Counted from the stretch's first letter, positions 1 to 9,318 are shown. The stretch is 64,000 nucleotides of DNA from Falsihalocynthiibacter halioticoli (GCF_025802015.1 NZ_JAOYFC010000001.1:620001-684000); one strand, 5' to 3'. The notes: generated by a model not told the origin, from the sequence alone. Numbers and translations: made by a program.

Positions 1-717
1 AGCTTCGATCATATAGGCCAGCAAGAGCCACTTCCCGAGGAAGAGCGCATTATCCAGTACCGTTCTCCCAAAGACCGAGCGGCGGTCAGCGTGAGGCAGG
101 ATGTTCCATACAGGCTTCCCCTTGAAGGGGGAGGGGCCGCATCCGCATCCTGATGCCGTCTGCCGTTGCTTTAGAGGGTCAGCAAATACGGCGGAGTTGG
201 CAAAGAGGCGCACTGTAAAGCCGCCGAAAATGCCGAGTGCGATAGCCGCGATACCCTTCGCGATTGCAAAGTCAAAGCCGAGCGTGCCTGCTGTGACGAA
301 GAACATTGCAGGATCCATAAGAGGCGAAGCCAACCAGAATGCCATCACAGCAGAAAGAGGCGCGCCGAGAGCAAGCAATGCCGCAATGAACGGGATAACC
401 TCGCAAGAACAAAACGGAGATAATCCGCCAAGCGCTGCGGCCATAAAAATCATCTGCGTTTCGCGCCCTGTGAACGCTTTGGCCAAGAGCGCCTCGGCAC
501 CTGATGCCTTTAGGTATCCAACCGTTAAAACGGCGAAAACGATGAAAATCCCCGTGTGTGCAATCGCGCCGCCAGCAAATGTGATTGTCGGAACAAATTG
601 TGCCGGATCAAAGATGGCAACCAGCAGCGGAATTATAACAATTGCCGCCCATGCGCCGTCAATGCGGCGCCAGATTGGAGGGGTCGCCGGGGCGTGGGTA
701 TGGGGTGTGTCAGTCAT
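1..717 (-). CDS. Permease, ArsP/SO_0444-type metal(loid) efflux family (3' end outside window)
   Basis: The first 239 codons are visible; the C-terminal part lies beyond position 1. The protein has hydrophobic segments throughout and the family-typical motif FCSCEVIPF in the middle, plus a soluble stretch with a Cys cluster (SGCGCGP). Such permeases of the DUF318/ArsP superfamily sit in the inner membrane and are linked to arsenic or other soft-metal export; the substrate here is inference. The ATG at 717 overlaps the last 8 bases of the upstream arsR, so the two form one operon and the pump is probably derepressed when ArsR binds metal. Confidence 0.8.
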   Translation of the reverse strand, partial: MTDTPHTHAPATPPIWRRIDGAWAAIVIIPLLVAIFDPAQFVPTITFAGGAIAHTGIFIVFAVLTVGYLKASGAEALLAKAFTGRETQMIFMAAALGGLSPFCSCEVIPFIAALLALGAPLSAVMAFWLASPLMDPAMFFVTAGTLGFDFAIAKGIAAIALGIFGGFTVRLFANSAVFADPLKQRQTASGCGCGPSPFKGKPVWNILPHADRRSVFGRTVLDNALFLGKWLLLAYMIEA

Positions 718-1057
718 GATGATGTTCCGAATCTGGGCAATCGGCGCAGCATTCCCGCAAAAGATAATCGGCAAGGTCGCGCATTTCTGTGTAGTCGGCG
801 GTGGCGCAAATGATACTGCGCCCTTGTTTGCGTTGAACCACCAGCCCTGCCTGCGTCAGGATCTTGAGGTGATGGGTCAGGGTCGATCCCGTAACGCCGC
901 TGCGTTCACCAAGGGTGCCGATGGTCGTGCCCTCTGGTCCTGCGCGCACCAACACGCGCAGCACTTCAAGGCGTTGTTCGCTACCAAGCGCTGCAAACCG
1001 CGCAGCGGCGGTCAGAAGGTCGAGCTTGGACTGGGATTCGATCTCTGTATTTTCCAT
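710..1057 (-). CDS. ArsR/SmtB-family metalloregulatory repressor
   Basis: A 115-residue winged-helix repressor. The centre reads as the family DNA-recognition helix (RSGVTGSTLTHHLKIL), followed by the wing (VVQRKQGRSIICA). The C terminus carries a Cys/His-rich tail, CCADCPDSEHHHD, that could bind a soft metal. The start chosen is ATG at 1057 because it begins the family-length protein; further upstream extension would cross the divergent gene. The gene overlaps the permease start by 8 bases. A perfect inverted repeat covers its own start codon, consistent with autorepression. The inducing metal cannot be read from sequence. Confidence 0.88.
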   Translation of the reverse strand: MENTEIESQSKLDLLTAAARFAALGSEQRLEVLRVLVRAGPEGTTIGTLGERSGVTGSTLTHHLKILTQAGLVVQRKQGRSIICATADYTEMRDLADYLLRECCADCPDSEHHHD

Positions 1058-1079
1058 ATTTCTACAATTATAGAAATAT
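1056..1079. promoter_or_regulatory. Palindromic operator of the ArsR repressor
   Basis: Perfect inverted repeat ATATTTCTA-N6-TAGAAATAT with 9-bp arms. It begins on the arsR initiator codon and lies between arsR and the divergent uracil-DNA glycosylase gene. Its size and symmetry fit an ArsR/SmtB operator; binding is inferred. Confidence 0.75.
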
Positions 1080-1131
1080 AGAAATGAGTCAACAGGTTTT
1101 GTTTTCCAGATCAGAGCGGCATACTGCAAGC

Positions 1132-1746
1132 ATGACTGCTCTCGGGCCATTGATTGCCGAAATTCAATCCTGCCGAATTTGCGCGGACCGGTTCGCCGCA
1201 ACCGAAACGGCCCATAAGCCACGCCCTGTTGTTCGGGTGCGCAAACATGCACCGGTCCTGATCATCGGGCAAGCTCCAGGTGCGCGGGTATATGAAAGCG
1301 GAATCCCGTTTGATGACCGCTCCGGTGATCGCCTACGCGACTGGCTTGGGGTAGAGCGCGACGCATTTTATGATCGTGATCTCTTTTCTATCATGCCTAT
1401 GGCGTTTTGCTTTCCGGGATACGATGCCCGAAAATCCGACCTGCCACCGCCGCCAATTTGCGCAAAGACATGGCACAAGGAATTGCGCGCGGAGCTTGCT
1501 CCAGAAATCACTTTGCTGGTTGGTGGGTATGCACAGAAACGGGAGTTCGGATCCGCAGCAAAAGGCGGGGTAACGGCCACAGTTTCCGCATGGCGCGATC
1601 ATGCGCCGCGCCGCTTTCCCTTGCCTCATCCGTCATGGCGCAATACAGGCTGGATCAGGAAAAATCCGTGGTTTGAGGCCGAACTCCTGCCCGAGCTGCG
1701 CCAGCGCGTCAAAGAGGTGCTATATGCCAAACGAAACTCCGATTGA
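1132..1746 (+). CDS. Uracil-DNA glycosylase family protein
   Basis: A 204-residue protein with the UDG-fold signature near the start, IIGQAPGARVYESG followed by FDDRSGDRLRDWLG, and a late HPSWRN motif matching the family's conserved catalytic-loop His-Pro-Ser. An early CRICADRF segment resembles the N terminus of related family members. The probable role is recognition or excision of uracil or a damaged base; the exact subfamily is unclear. The start MTALGPL at 1132 matches the family N terminus; an in-frame ATG at 1084 would add 16 residues beginning just after the ArsR operator. The 3' end overlaps the next gene by 23 bases. Confidence 0.8.
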   Translation: MTALGPLIAEIQSCRICADRFAATETAHKPRPVVRVRKHAPVLIIGQAPGARVYESGIPFDDRSGDRLRDWLGVERDAFYDRDLFSIMPMAFCFPGYDARKSDLPPPPICAKTWHKELRAELAPEITLLVGGYAQKREFGSAAKGGVTATVSAWRDHAPRRFPLPHPSWRNTGWIRKNPWFEAELLPELRQRVKEVLYAKRNSD

Positions 1747-2518
1747 TCTGGCCTTTGCCGCGATGGGCGCAGCCCAAAACGACGAGGCCGCGCGGCTTGT
1801 GTATTTCGAGCGGCTGGCCGATGCAGAATTGTTCCTTCTGCTTGAAGAGGAAGCAGAGGGAGAGCGCATCAAGCCAGAGGTTTTTGAAACGCCAGCGGGG
1901 CAGTTCCTTCTCGTTTTTGATCGCGAAGAGCGGCTTTCGGCGTTTACCGGCAAGCCTGCGCCCTTTGTTGCGCTCTCTGGCCGCGTGATCGCCAACCTTA
2001 TTCAAGGGCAGGACATTGGCCTTGGCGTGAACCTTGGTGTTGAGGGAGGAGAAAACCTGATTACACCCGATATGCTCGACTGGCTGCTGCAAACGCTGGA
2101 ACACGCCCCAGAGGAAGCGGCAGAATTGCCGGTTGAGGTGGCCCGTCCAAAGGCGCTGCCGGACGCACTTTTGAACGCACTTGATCGCAAATTGCCAACG
2201 GCGGTTGGCCTTGCCAGCAAAGCGTTTCTCGCGGAAGTAACCTATAAATCAGGACGCAGGGGGCACCTGTTGGCGTATCTTGACGCCAAGCTTGGGGCGC
2301 AAGAAGCGCTGGCAAAAGCGACGAACGAGGCGCTGGTGTTCTCTGGCATTGATGCGGGGGAGCTTGATGTGGTGTTCCTGCGCAGCGACGATCCAATCGC
2401 CGAGCGGTTAGCGCGTGTGGCGCTTGTATTTGATTTTCCCGAACCGGCCGCCGCGCCGGAACCAGCCGCCGCCAAAGCGCCTGGCACCGATCCGAACAGC
2501 CCGCCGATCCTGCGTTAA
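1724..2518 (+). CDS. SseB-like family protein
   Basis: A 264-residue soluble protein resembling the SseB N-terminal-domain family (early VYFERLADAELFLLLEEEAEG, then PAGQFLLVFDREERLSAF). The C terminus is Ala/Pro-rich and probably disordered. The family was named for an enhancer of serine sensitivity, but its biochemical role is not established. The start at 1724 sits inside the end of the uracil-DNA glycosylase gene, so the two are probably translationally coupled. The 3' end overlaps the convergent ghrA stop by 4 bases. Confidence 0.72.
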   Translation: MPNETPIDLAFAAMGAAQNDEAARLVYFERLADAELFLLLEEEAEGERIKPEVFETPAGQFLLVFDREERLSAFTGKPAPFVALSGRVIANLIQGQDIGLGVNLGVEGGENLITPDMLDWLLQTLEHAPEEAAELPVEVARPKALPDALLNALDRKLPTAVGLASKAFLAEVTYKSGRRGHLLAYLDAKLGAQEALAKATNEALVFSGIDAGELDVVFLRSDDPIAERLARVALVFDFPEPAAAPEPAAAKAPGTDPNSPPILR

Positions 2519-3447
2519 TACCCTGCGCTTCGATCTACGAGAAATCGCATAGGCTCGCCGTTTTCATTTCGGTGAATATTGTCAGCGATGATCTCACTCG
2601 CCGTTTCGGGGCGCGTTTCGGAAGCGATGTGCGGCGTCACGGTAACTTTGGGATTGTGCCAGTATGGATGCTCCGCGGGCAGGGGCTCTTGGCGGAACAC
2701 ATCAAGCGTTGCGGCGCCGACTTGCCCCGAACCGAGCGCTGCAAGCAGTGCGTCATCATCTATCAAAGCGCCCCTGCCGGGATTCACAATCGCCGCCCCT
2801 TCTGGCAGCAGCGCGAGGGTGTCGGCATTTAGAATATTCGCCGTACCATCAGTTAGCGGGAGGAGCAGAACAACGATGTCACTCTTGCTCAGTACTTCGC
2901 GCAATCCATCCTCGCCACAGAAACAAGAGACGCCGTCTAACTTTTTCTGGCGGCGGCTCCAGCCCAGCACGTTGAAATTAAGCGTTGCAAGTTGGCGCGC
3001 GCAAGCTTCGCCCAAGGCGCCGAGTCCCAGAACGGCAACCGTTCGATCACGTGCGAGCGGAGGAATAACAACGTCCCAAACGCCGTTTTGGTTCAAAACC
3101 TGACGGTCGGTATCAAGATGATGGCGCAAGACATGCGCGGTCACATATTCCACCATGCCCTCGCGCAAACCAGTGTCGACCATCCGAGTAAGTGGGATCG
3201 TGAGCGTCGGATTTTTTACCAGCCGCTCGACACCGGCCCAGAGGTTCAACACAGCTTTCGCGTTAGAATAGGGGGTAAAATCCTGCAAAGGGCCAGTCGG
3301 CCCATAGACGATATAATGCACCAGTTCCGGATCAGAAAAGTCCGGCTGGAGATTGATACTCAAATTCCGTGACGCAAAAGCCTTGCGGAGCGGCTCTTCG
3401 TAAACGCCCCAGAGCCCATCTCTGGCCGAGAACAAAACGTTTAGCAT
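2515..3447 (-). CDS. ghrA: Glyoxylate/hydroxypyruvate reductase A
   Basis: A 310-residue D-2-hydroxyacid dehydrogenase. The NAD(P)-binding Rossmann motif is VLGLGALGEACARQL, followed by the family signatures LLPLTDGTANILN and VNPGRGALIDDDALLAAL; the late PHIASET segment contains the catalytic His. It should reduce glyoxylate to glycolate and hydroxypyruvate to glycerate in the cytoplasm. The ATG lies 9 bp downstream of the rodA stop, so the gene may be read from the cell-shape operon, although the function is unrelated. Its end meets the convergent SseB-like gene. Confidence 0.88.
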   Translation of the reverse strand: MLNVLFSARDGLWGVYEEPLRKAFASRNLSINLQPDFSDPELVHYIVYGPTGPLQDFTPYSNAKAVLNLWAGVERLVKNPTLTIPLTRMVDTGLREGMVEYVTAHVLRHHLDTDRQVLNQNGVWDVVIPPLARDRTVAVLGLGALGEACARQLATLNFNVLGWSRRQKKLDGVSCFCGEDGLREVLSKSDIVVLLLPLTDGTANILNADTLALLPEGAAIVNPGRGALIDDDALLAALGSGQVGAATLDVFRQEPLPAEHPYWHNPKVTVTPHIASETRPETASEIIADNIHRNENGEPMRFLVDRSAGY

Positions 3448-3456
3448 GGTGAATTC

Positions 3457-4596
3457 CTATCTTGGGCGGTGTATGTGGGCGCTTTGAACAAGGCCGAAAG
3501 CGGCGAGCAAAACAAGCATCGCCGACCCGCCGTAAGATACCAGCGGCAAAGGAACACCAACCACAGGCGCAAGCCCCATGACCATCGACATATTCACCGC
3601 AAAGAACAGGAAGAACGTACCCGCGATGCCAAGCGTCAGGAGCGCGGAAAAGCGGTCTTTGTTCTGAAATGCGGAGACCATGCAGAAGACAATCACAAGC
3701 AGGTAAACACCCAACAAGCTAAACCCACCGACAAAGCCGAATTCCTCGGCGAGTGTCGTGAAGATAAAGTCTGTGTGTTTTTCGGGAAGGAAATTCAATC
3801 GGCTCTGCGTGCCTTGCATAAAGCCGCGCCCTGTCCAGCCGCCAGAGCCGAGCGCGATCTTGGATTGGGTGATGTGATACCCCGCACCGGACGGATCGGC
3901 CGACGGGTCAAGGAAGGTATCAATTCTGCGGTACTGGTAGTCTTTGAGGAACTGATAAGGCGTACCACGGAACTGGAATACAGCAGTTACTGCGCCAACC
4001 ACCATGGCGATCACTGCGCCGAAATACCACCAACTCACGCCAGCGAGGAACATCACAATTGCCCCGCCTGCAATCAATAGGATCGAGGTGCCAAGGTCAG
4101 GCTGCCTCAAGACAAGCGCGGTCGGGATCAGGATTATGATCACAGGCAGCAAGACCCACAGAGGGCGTGAGGTTTTTTTGATGTCGAGCCAGTCGTAATA
4201 AGCCGCGAGCAACATGACGAGCGCGATTTTCATCAGTTCGGAGGGTTGAAGCTGCATGAAACCAAGGTTGATCCAACGCTTTGCCCCCATATTGACCTCG
4301 CCAAACTGGTCGACCACCACCAAGAGAACTAGCCCGAAGATATAGGCAAGCGCGGCGATATTGCGCCAAAACCAGATCGGAACCATCGCAATAACAAACA
4401 TCATTGCAACGCCAAGGCCAAAGCGCTTCATCTGGGCTTCGGCCCATGGGGTCATCGATCCACCCGCAACCGAGTAGAGCATCATGAACCCAACGCAAGA
4501 CACCGTTGCCAGCAACACCAAAAGCGGCCAGTTGAAATAGAGGATCTTACGAATGCCGCTTGGGACGGTTTTGACGTTGTATTCTAAATAGCTCAT
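3457..4596 (-). CDS. rodA: Peptidoglycan glycosyltransferase RodA (SEDS family)
   Basis: A 379-residue polytopic membrane protein with about ten hydrophobic helices and the SEDS-family signatures WINLGFMQLQPSELMK, DLGTSILL and FLPEKHTDFIFTTLAEEFGF. RodA polymerises lipid II into glycan strands together with the transpeptidase PBP2, encoded directly upstream; the two coding regions share the ATGA overlap at 4593-4596. It belongs to the mreBCD-mrdA-rodA elongation operon. Confidence 0.96.
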   Translation of the reverse strand: MSYLEYNVKTVPSGIRKILYFNWPLLVLLATVSCVGFMMLYSVAGGSMTPWAEAQMKRFGLGVAMMFVIAMVPIWFWRNIAALAYIFGLVLLVVVDQFGEVNMGAKRWINLGFMQLQPSELMKIALVMLLAAYYDWLDIKKTSRPLWVLLPVIIILIPTALVLRQPDLGTSILLIAGGAIVMFLAGVSWWYFGAVIAMVVGAVTAVFQFRGTPYQFLKDYQYRRIDTFLDPSADPSGAGYHITQSKIALGSGGWTGRGFMQGTQSRLNFLPEKHTDFIFTTLAEEFGFVGGFSLLGVYLLVIVFCMVSAFQNKDRFSALLTLGIAGTFFLFFAVNMSMVMGLAPVVGVPLPLVSYGGSAMLVLLAAFGLVQSAHIHRPR

Positions 4597-6512
4597 GCGC
4601 GGTCCGACTTCTGTTTGAGGAAGGGCGGGATATGCGCTTCGTAGTCTTCCTGTTGGGCGCTGATGCGGGCGCGGTCTTTGGCGGGATACGCAGACAAGGG
4701 CGGGTTACCGCCATAAAACGCTTGAAGCGCAATATCGCGCACGACCGGCGCCGCCGCCGATGATCCGCCACCGCCGTGTTCAACCACAACCGCGACCGCG
4801 ATACTTGGGTTTTCATAGGGGCCAAAAGCGGTAAACAGCGCGTGGTCGCGTTCTTCCCAAGGGGCATTTGCGTTGTTCACAACGCGGCTTCGTGTCTGCG
4901 AGGTTCCGGATTTTCCGGCCATGCGATAGGCGTCTTCGACGATGCGAGAGCCATACCCCGTTCCGCCGGTTTCATTACAAACACCAAACATCGCTTTGCG
5001 CACATAGCGCAGGTGATTTTCGTTCAGGCCAAGAGGCTCACCGCTGCGTGGAGGTTCCTGCACGCCGTTGACCGACGCGATAAGCCGTGGAGAAACAGAG
5101 CGCCCCGTTGCCAGACGTGCAGAAAGCACAGCAACCTGAAGCGGTGTTGCCAATACAAACCCCTGACCGATGGAGGCATTGAGGCTGTCGCCGATCACCC
5201 AAGGCTTTTGATATACCCGCTGCTTCCACTCTTTGTTGGGAGCTGTTCCAGACGATACCGCAGAGAGCGGAACGTCAAACTTCTGGCCAAACCCGAAGAG
5301 CTTTGCCATCTCGGCGATTTTGTCGATCCCAACTCGCTGCGCAAGTTCGTAGTAGTAGACGTCGCAGGATTTTTTGAGCGAGTTGTGAAGATTGACGTTT
5401 CCATGCCCGCCGCGCTTCCAGCAATGGAACCGTCGGCCGCCCATCTCGATGTGGCCGCGGCAACGTATCGTCTCCTCAGCACTGATCACGCCCGCATCAA
5501 GTGCTGCAAGCAACGTAATCATCTTGAACGTCGAGCCAGGTGGGTACCGGTCTTGCACGGTTTTGGAGGCGAGCGGGCGGTATTTGTCTTCGGTTAGCTC
5601 GCGGTAATCGGGGACCGAAATGCCTTTGACGAATTTGTTCGGGTCAAACGACGGCGCGGATGCGCAAGCGAGCAAATCGCCATTGCGCACATCCATAACG
5701 ATGGCCGACGCACTTAGCCCCTCGAGGCGTTTATGGGCATAGTTCTGGAGCCGTGCGTCGATCGTAAGCTGCAGCGCATTGCCTGGATCGCCTTCTTTGC
5801 GGTCAATCTCGCGGATGATCCTGCCCGTGGCGTTAACCTCAACGCGTTTTGTGCCCGCAGTGCCGCGCAGTTCCATTTCGGTCTTGGCCTCGACTCCGAA
5901 CTTCCCGATCTGGAAGCGCGGAATACGCAGGAGCGGGTCCGGGTCTTCGAGTTTGGAGAGATCGTAATCGCTCACCGGCCCGACATATCCCACCACATGG
6001 GCCAAATCGCCCTTGAGCGGATAGAGCCGCGACAGCCCGACATCGAGCGTAATTCCGGGAAGGGCAGGGGCGTTGATCGCGACTTCTGAAAATATCTCCC
6101 AGCTCAGGCGGTCCGCAATTGTAACCGGAACCGATGGCCCCGCACGGCGCAGCTCTTTTTGAATGCGATCAATGTCTTCCTGTGTGAGCGGCACAATATT
6201 GGATAGCCGCAGCAGCACATTCTCAAGGTCGCGCGCGTCTTCTCGGCGTACAACGACACGGTAGTTCTGTTGGTTCTGGGCCAGCGGAACGCCGTTGCGG
6301 TCATGGATCAAACCACGCGCAGGCGGCAGCAGGTGTATGTTGATGCGGTTCTCTTCGGCCAAAAGACGGAACTGGTCGGCCTGATCCACCTGAAGATAAC
6401 GCATCCGGAGGCCGAGCAGCCCCATAAATCCGATCTGGCTCGCCCCGAGGATCAACCCGCGGCGGGTGATCATGCGGGCGCTTGCTTCTGTATCTTTGGG
6501 AGGCCGTTTCAT
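4593..6512 (-). CDS. mrdA: Penicillin-binding protein 2, elongation-specific transpeptidase
   Basis: A 639-residue protein with a short cytoplasmic N terminus, one membrane anchor (about residues 18-38), a pedestal/dimerisation domain and a C-terminal transpeptidase domain. The active-site SxxK is S327-T-F-K330 in the sequence PPGSTFKM, the second motif is SCD at about 382-384, and the third is KSGTSQ. It crosslinks peptidoglycan during lateral wall growth. It overlaps mreD upstream and rodA downstream by 4 bases each (ATGA), indicating tight translational coupling. Confidence 0.96.
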   Translation of the reverse strand: MKRPPKDTEASARMITRRGLILGASQIGFMGLLGLRMRYLQVDQADQFRLLAEENRINIHLLPPARGLIHDRNGVPLAQNQQNYRVVVRREDARDLENVLLRLSNIVPLTQEDIDRIQKELRRAGPSVPVTIADRLSWEIFSEVAINAPALPGITLDVGLSRLYPLKGDLAHVVGYVGPVSDYDLSKLEDPDPLLRIPRFQIGKFGVEAKTEMELRGTAGTKRVEVNATGRIIREIDRKEGDPGNALQLTIDARLQNYAHKRLEGLSASAIVMDVRNGDLLACASAPSFDPNKFVKGISVPDYRELTEDKYRPLASKTVQDRYPPGSTFKMITLLAALDAGVISAEETIRCRGHIEMGGRRFHCWKRGGHGNVNLHNSLKKSCDVYYYELAQRVGIDKIAEMAKLFGFGQKFDVPLSAVSSGTAPNKEWKQRVYQKPWVIGDSLNASIGQGFVLATPLQVAVLSARLATGRSVSPRLIASVNGVQEPPRSGEPLGLNENHLRYVRKAMFGVCNETGGTGYGSRIVEDAYRMAGKSGTSQTRSRVVNNANAPWEERDHALFTAFGPYENPSIAVAVVVEHGGGGSSAAAPVVRDIALQAFYGGNPPLSAYPAKDRARISAQQEDYEAHIPPFLKQKSDRA

Positions 6513-7048
6513 GCGCGCTGCCCTCGTGCATCAAGATCGCCAGGCGATGGTTTGCGCACGCCGAGCAATCGCGTTGAGAGGATTACGACAACGGGATACA
6601 GCAGAACCGTTCCAGCGAGATGTTGCAACGTTAGCGACAAAGAGGGCAAATCGCTGCCCACGAGGAACAGGATAAACCGCCCGCCAAGCATCACGCCAAC
6701 CATAACTGATGCCACAAGGAGCCATTCGATCAAGAATGGCAATTCGTGGTTAACTTGCGCGCGGTTGCGCAAGAATTCAGCCCCTAGGATGATCAAAGCG
6801 GTCTGCAATCCGGGCGGGCGCATGAAAAAAAGGTCCATTGTCAGAAACACGACCGCCAGCAGAAAGACAGGAGCATAGTCCGGCCTGCGTAAAACCCATG
6901 CATACGTAATGCAAAGCATCAGGTCCGGTGCCGCGCCACCGGTCTGCGCGGGTTTAAACGGCAGCAGGTGGAGAAACAGCGTACAGAAAGCAACAACAAC
7001 AAAAAGCAGGTTAAAGAACCACGCACGTGAAATCGGCAAGCTATCCAT
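6509..7048 (-). CDS. mreD: Rod-shape-determining protein MreD
   Basis: A 179-residue membrane protein with several hydrophobic helices, typical of MreD in length and position. The start is taken at ATG 7048, inside the mreC stop region (8-base overlap); an alternative start 12 bases upstream is possible. MreD links cytoplasmic MreB filaments and periplasmic MreC to the elongation machinery. Sequence similarity in this family is weak, so the call rests largely on gene order between mreC and mrdA. Confidence 0.9.
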   Translation of the reverse strand: MDSLPISRAWFFNLLFVVVAFCTLFLHLLPFKPAQTGGAAPDLMLCITYAWVLRRPDYAPVFLLAVVFLTMDLFFMRPPGLQTALIILGAEFLRNRAQVNHELPFLIEWLLVASVMVGVMLGGRFILFLVGSDLPSLSLTLQHLAGTVLLYPVVVILSTRLLGVRKPSPGDLDARGQRA

Positions 7049-7970
7049 CGCCCGCCTCACTCTCTTCGGACTCGGTTGCCTCTTCTGGTTCGGCTTCGGT
7101 CACCGCTGGTGCTACTGGAAGGATCAGCGCGCTGTCTTCGTCAATCACGCGGGTTGGGCGGCTGCGCAGCACTCGAAGGAACTCGAGCCGCTCGTAGTCT
7201 GCCGCAAGTCGCACGCGCAGGCGACGATCCGCGCCCTGAACAACTTGGCCAACAAGCAGGGACGCAGGAAACACGCCGCCGTCACCCGAGGTCACAACGC
7301 GATCACCTGGGCGAACAAGCTCGGGGTTTTCAAGGTATTCAATTAGCGGAGCCGCGGAGTTCTCGCCCCGCATCAACGCACGTTGTCCCGATGGTTGGAT
7401 TGTTACAGGAATGGCGCTGTTGCTGTCCGTCAGGAGGATAACCCGTGAGGTTTCGCTTCCCACGCCCGAAATACGCCCCACAAGGCCGATGCCATCCATC
7501 GTGGCCCAGCCGTCCTGTACCCCATCGCGGGCGCCGACATTCACCAAAACCGATTGGCGAAACGGGCTGCCGCTGTCGGCGAGAACAACGCCCGTGACGT
7601 GCGTGAGTTTCGGATCAAGGCGCACCTTGTTGAGGTCGAGCAGTTTGGCGTTGCGTTGCTCAAGCTGAAGTGCAGCCTCTTTCCACGCTTTCATCTGCTG
7701 TAGTTCGCGGCGCAACTCTTGGTTCTGTTCATAGAGTTTTGCGTAGCCCTGAAAGTCATCGACCATATTGCCGAAGGCCGTGACCGGCGCCAGCGCCCAA
7801 CCGAAACTTGGCATGATCGTGTCGATTACCTGCGCGCGGAAACGCTCCACGCGTGGGCTATCAATCCGCCAGACAAGGAACACCGCCAGCAGCACAAGCA
7901 CAAGAAGGCCAACCAGCACCCGCCGGATTGGCCTTGTATAATTTTCGTTGTTCGTGCGTTCGCTTGCCAC
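7041..7970 (-). CDS. mreC: Rod-shape-determining protein MreC
   Basis: A 309-residue protein with a short cytoplasmic N terminus, one membrane helix (about residues 16-36), a coiled-coil stretch rich in Gln/Glu/Leu (about 75-110) and a beta-rich periplasmic domain with family motifs such as VLVNVGARDGVQDG and RVVTSGDGGVFPASL. The tail is acidic and low in complexity. Translation starts at GTG 7970 behind GGGAG. It is 18 bp downstream of mreB and overlaps mreD. Confidence 0.94.
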   Translation of the reverse strand: MASERTNNENYTRPIRRVLVGLLVLVLLAVFLVWRIDSPRVERFRAQVIDTIMPSFGWALAPVTAFGNMVDDFQGYAKLYEQNQELRRELQQMKAWKEAALQLEQRNAKLLDLNKVRLDPKLTHVTGVVLADSGSPFRQSVLVNVGARDGVQDGWATMDGIGLVGRISGVGSETSRVILLTDSNSAIPVTIQPSGQRALMRGENSAAPLIEYLENPELVRPGDRVVTSGDGGVFPASLLVGQVVQGADRRLRVRLAADYERLEFLRVLRSRPTRVIDEDSALILPVAPAVTEAEPEEATESEESEAGDG

Positions 7971-7988
7971 GGTATCTCCCGTGTCTAA

Positions 7989-9026
7989 TTAGCTGTCGTA
8001 GTCGATGACGTGACGCAGTTGCTTTTCGTATTCGAGCGCCTTGCCAGTGCCGAGCGCCACACAGTTGAGCGACTCATCCGCAACCGAAACAGCAAGGCCA
8101 GTTTGTTCACGTAGGGCCAGATCAAGCTCGCCCAAAAGCGCACCGCCACCTGTTAGCATAACGCCGCGATCTACGATGTCGGCCGCGAGGTCTGGCGGGG
8201 TTGCTTCAAGCGCGGTCATCACGGCTTCGCAGATTTGTTGTACCGGCTCTGCAAGGGCCTCGGCCACTTGCGCTTGGTTGATCTCAACTTCTTTTGGCAC
8301 ACCGTTCAAAAGATCGCGTCCGCGGATTTGCATGGAGGAGCCGCGCCCGTCGTCAGGCATCCGCGCGGAGCCGATAGAGGTCTTGATACGCTCGGCTGTG
8401 CTTTCCCCGATCAAGAGGTTCTGCTGGCGACGAAGGTAGCTGATAATCGCTTCGTCCATCCGGTCACCACCAACGCGAACCGAGCGCGCATAAACGATAT
8501 CGCCAAGCGACAGTACCGCCACTTCGGTTGTCCCGCCACCGATGTCGACAACCATGTTGCCTGTCGGGTCCGTGATCGGCATTCCCGCGCCAATCGCAGC
8601 GGCAATCGGCTCTGCAATCAATCCGGCGCGGCGTGCGCCTGCTGACAGAACCGACTGGCGGATCGCGCGTTTCTCAACCGGTGTCGCACCGTGGGGTACA
8701 CAGACGATGATCTTTGGCTTGGAGAACGTGGTGCGTTTGTGGACCTTACGGATGAAGTGTTTGATCATCTCTTCGGCCACGTCGAAATCGGCGATCACAC
8801 CTTCGCGCATCGGGCGGATGGCCTCGATGCTTCCCGGCGTCCGGCCAAGCATGAGTTTAGCATCTTCACCCACGGCGAGAACCTGTTTGCGCCCGTCTTT
8901 GACGTGATAGGCAACCACGGAAGGTTCGTTCAGAATGACACCCTTGCCCTTGACGTAAACGAGCGTGTTCGCCGTCCCAAGGTCAATCGCCATATCCGAC
9001 GAAAACAATCCTGCAAATCCTGCCAT
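7989..9026 (-). CDS. mreB: Actin-like cell-shape protein MreB
   Basis: A 345-residue actin homologue with the nucleotide-binding motifs MAIDLGTANTLVYVKGKG (phosphate 1), VVDIGGGTTEVAVLSLG (phosphate 2) and MLTGGGALLGELD (adenosine). The N-terminal FAGLFSSD is the usual amphipathic membrane-binding start. ATG 9026 is preferred over an in-frame TTG 15 bases upstream because it gives the family N terminus. MreB polymerises on the inner membrane and orients wall synthesis; it is the first gene of the five-gene elongation operon. Confidence 0.97.
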   Translation of the reverse strand: MAGFAGLFSSDMAIDLGTANTLVYVKGKGVILNEPSVVAYHVKDGRKQVLAVGEDAKLMLGRTPGSIEAIRPMREGVIADFDVAEEMIKHFIRKVHKRTTFSKPKIIVCVPHGATPVEKRAIRQSVLSAGARRAGLIAEPIAAAIGAGMPITDPTGNMVVDIGGGTTEVAVLSLGDIVYARSVRVGGDRMDEAIISYLRRQQNLLIGESTAERIKTSIGSARMPDDGRGSSMQIRGRDLLNGVPKEVEINQAQVAEALAEPVQQICEAVMTALEATPPDLAADIVDRGVMLTGGGALLGELDLALREQTGLAVSVADESLNCVALGTGKALEYEKQLRHVIDYDS

Positions 9027-9288
9027 AGCCCACTGTCCCAATTCTTCTGGTTTTTGCCTGTCCGACTCTCGGATTACAGGCCATTCACACTTATAATCGG
9101 CCCTTTGCAGATTATAAAGAGAACATTAGGGGGCCAAAGGCGAGTTTTTGCCGCTTGCAGATATCTGACATTTTTGTGCGCGGAATTGCCTTGATTTTCC
9201 GCAATTATTTACATTTTGCAACATTTGCGCTGTCCGAAGGCACCATTCCATAGCCGTAACGAACTCGCTCTCGGGGGTTGGGCTATGC
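9027..9288. other. Intergenic region upstream of mreB
   Basis: About 260 bp between the mreB start and the leuA terminator, without a credible reading frame. It must hold the mreB promoter for the minus strand. The stretch near 9170-9240 is AT-rich, but no box could be assigned with confidence. Confidence 0.5.
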
Positions 9289-9318
9289 AAAAGGGGCGCC
9301 AATTTAATGTGGCGCCCC
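9289..9318 (-). terminator. Intrinsic terminator of leuA
   Basis: Read on the minus strand: a 9-bp GC-rich stem (GGGGCGCCA paired with TGGCGCCCC) with an 8-base loop, followed by TTTT. It lies 35 bp past the leuA stop. Confidence 0.85.

Noticed and set aside
101..1081. Long plus-strand open frame of 326 codons
   Set aside because: It is antisense to the permease and arsR, which have family motifs, overlap-coupled starts and an operator; the plus-strand translation has no recognisable domain.
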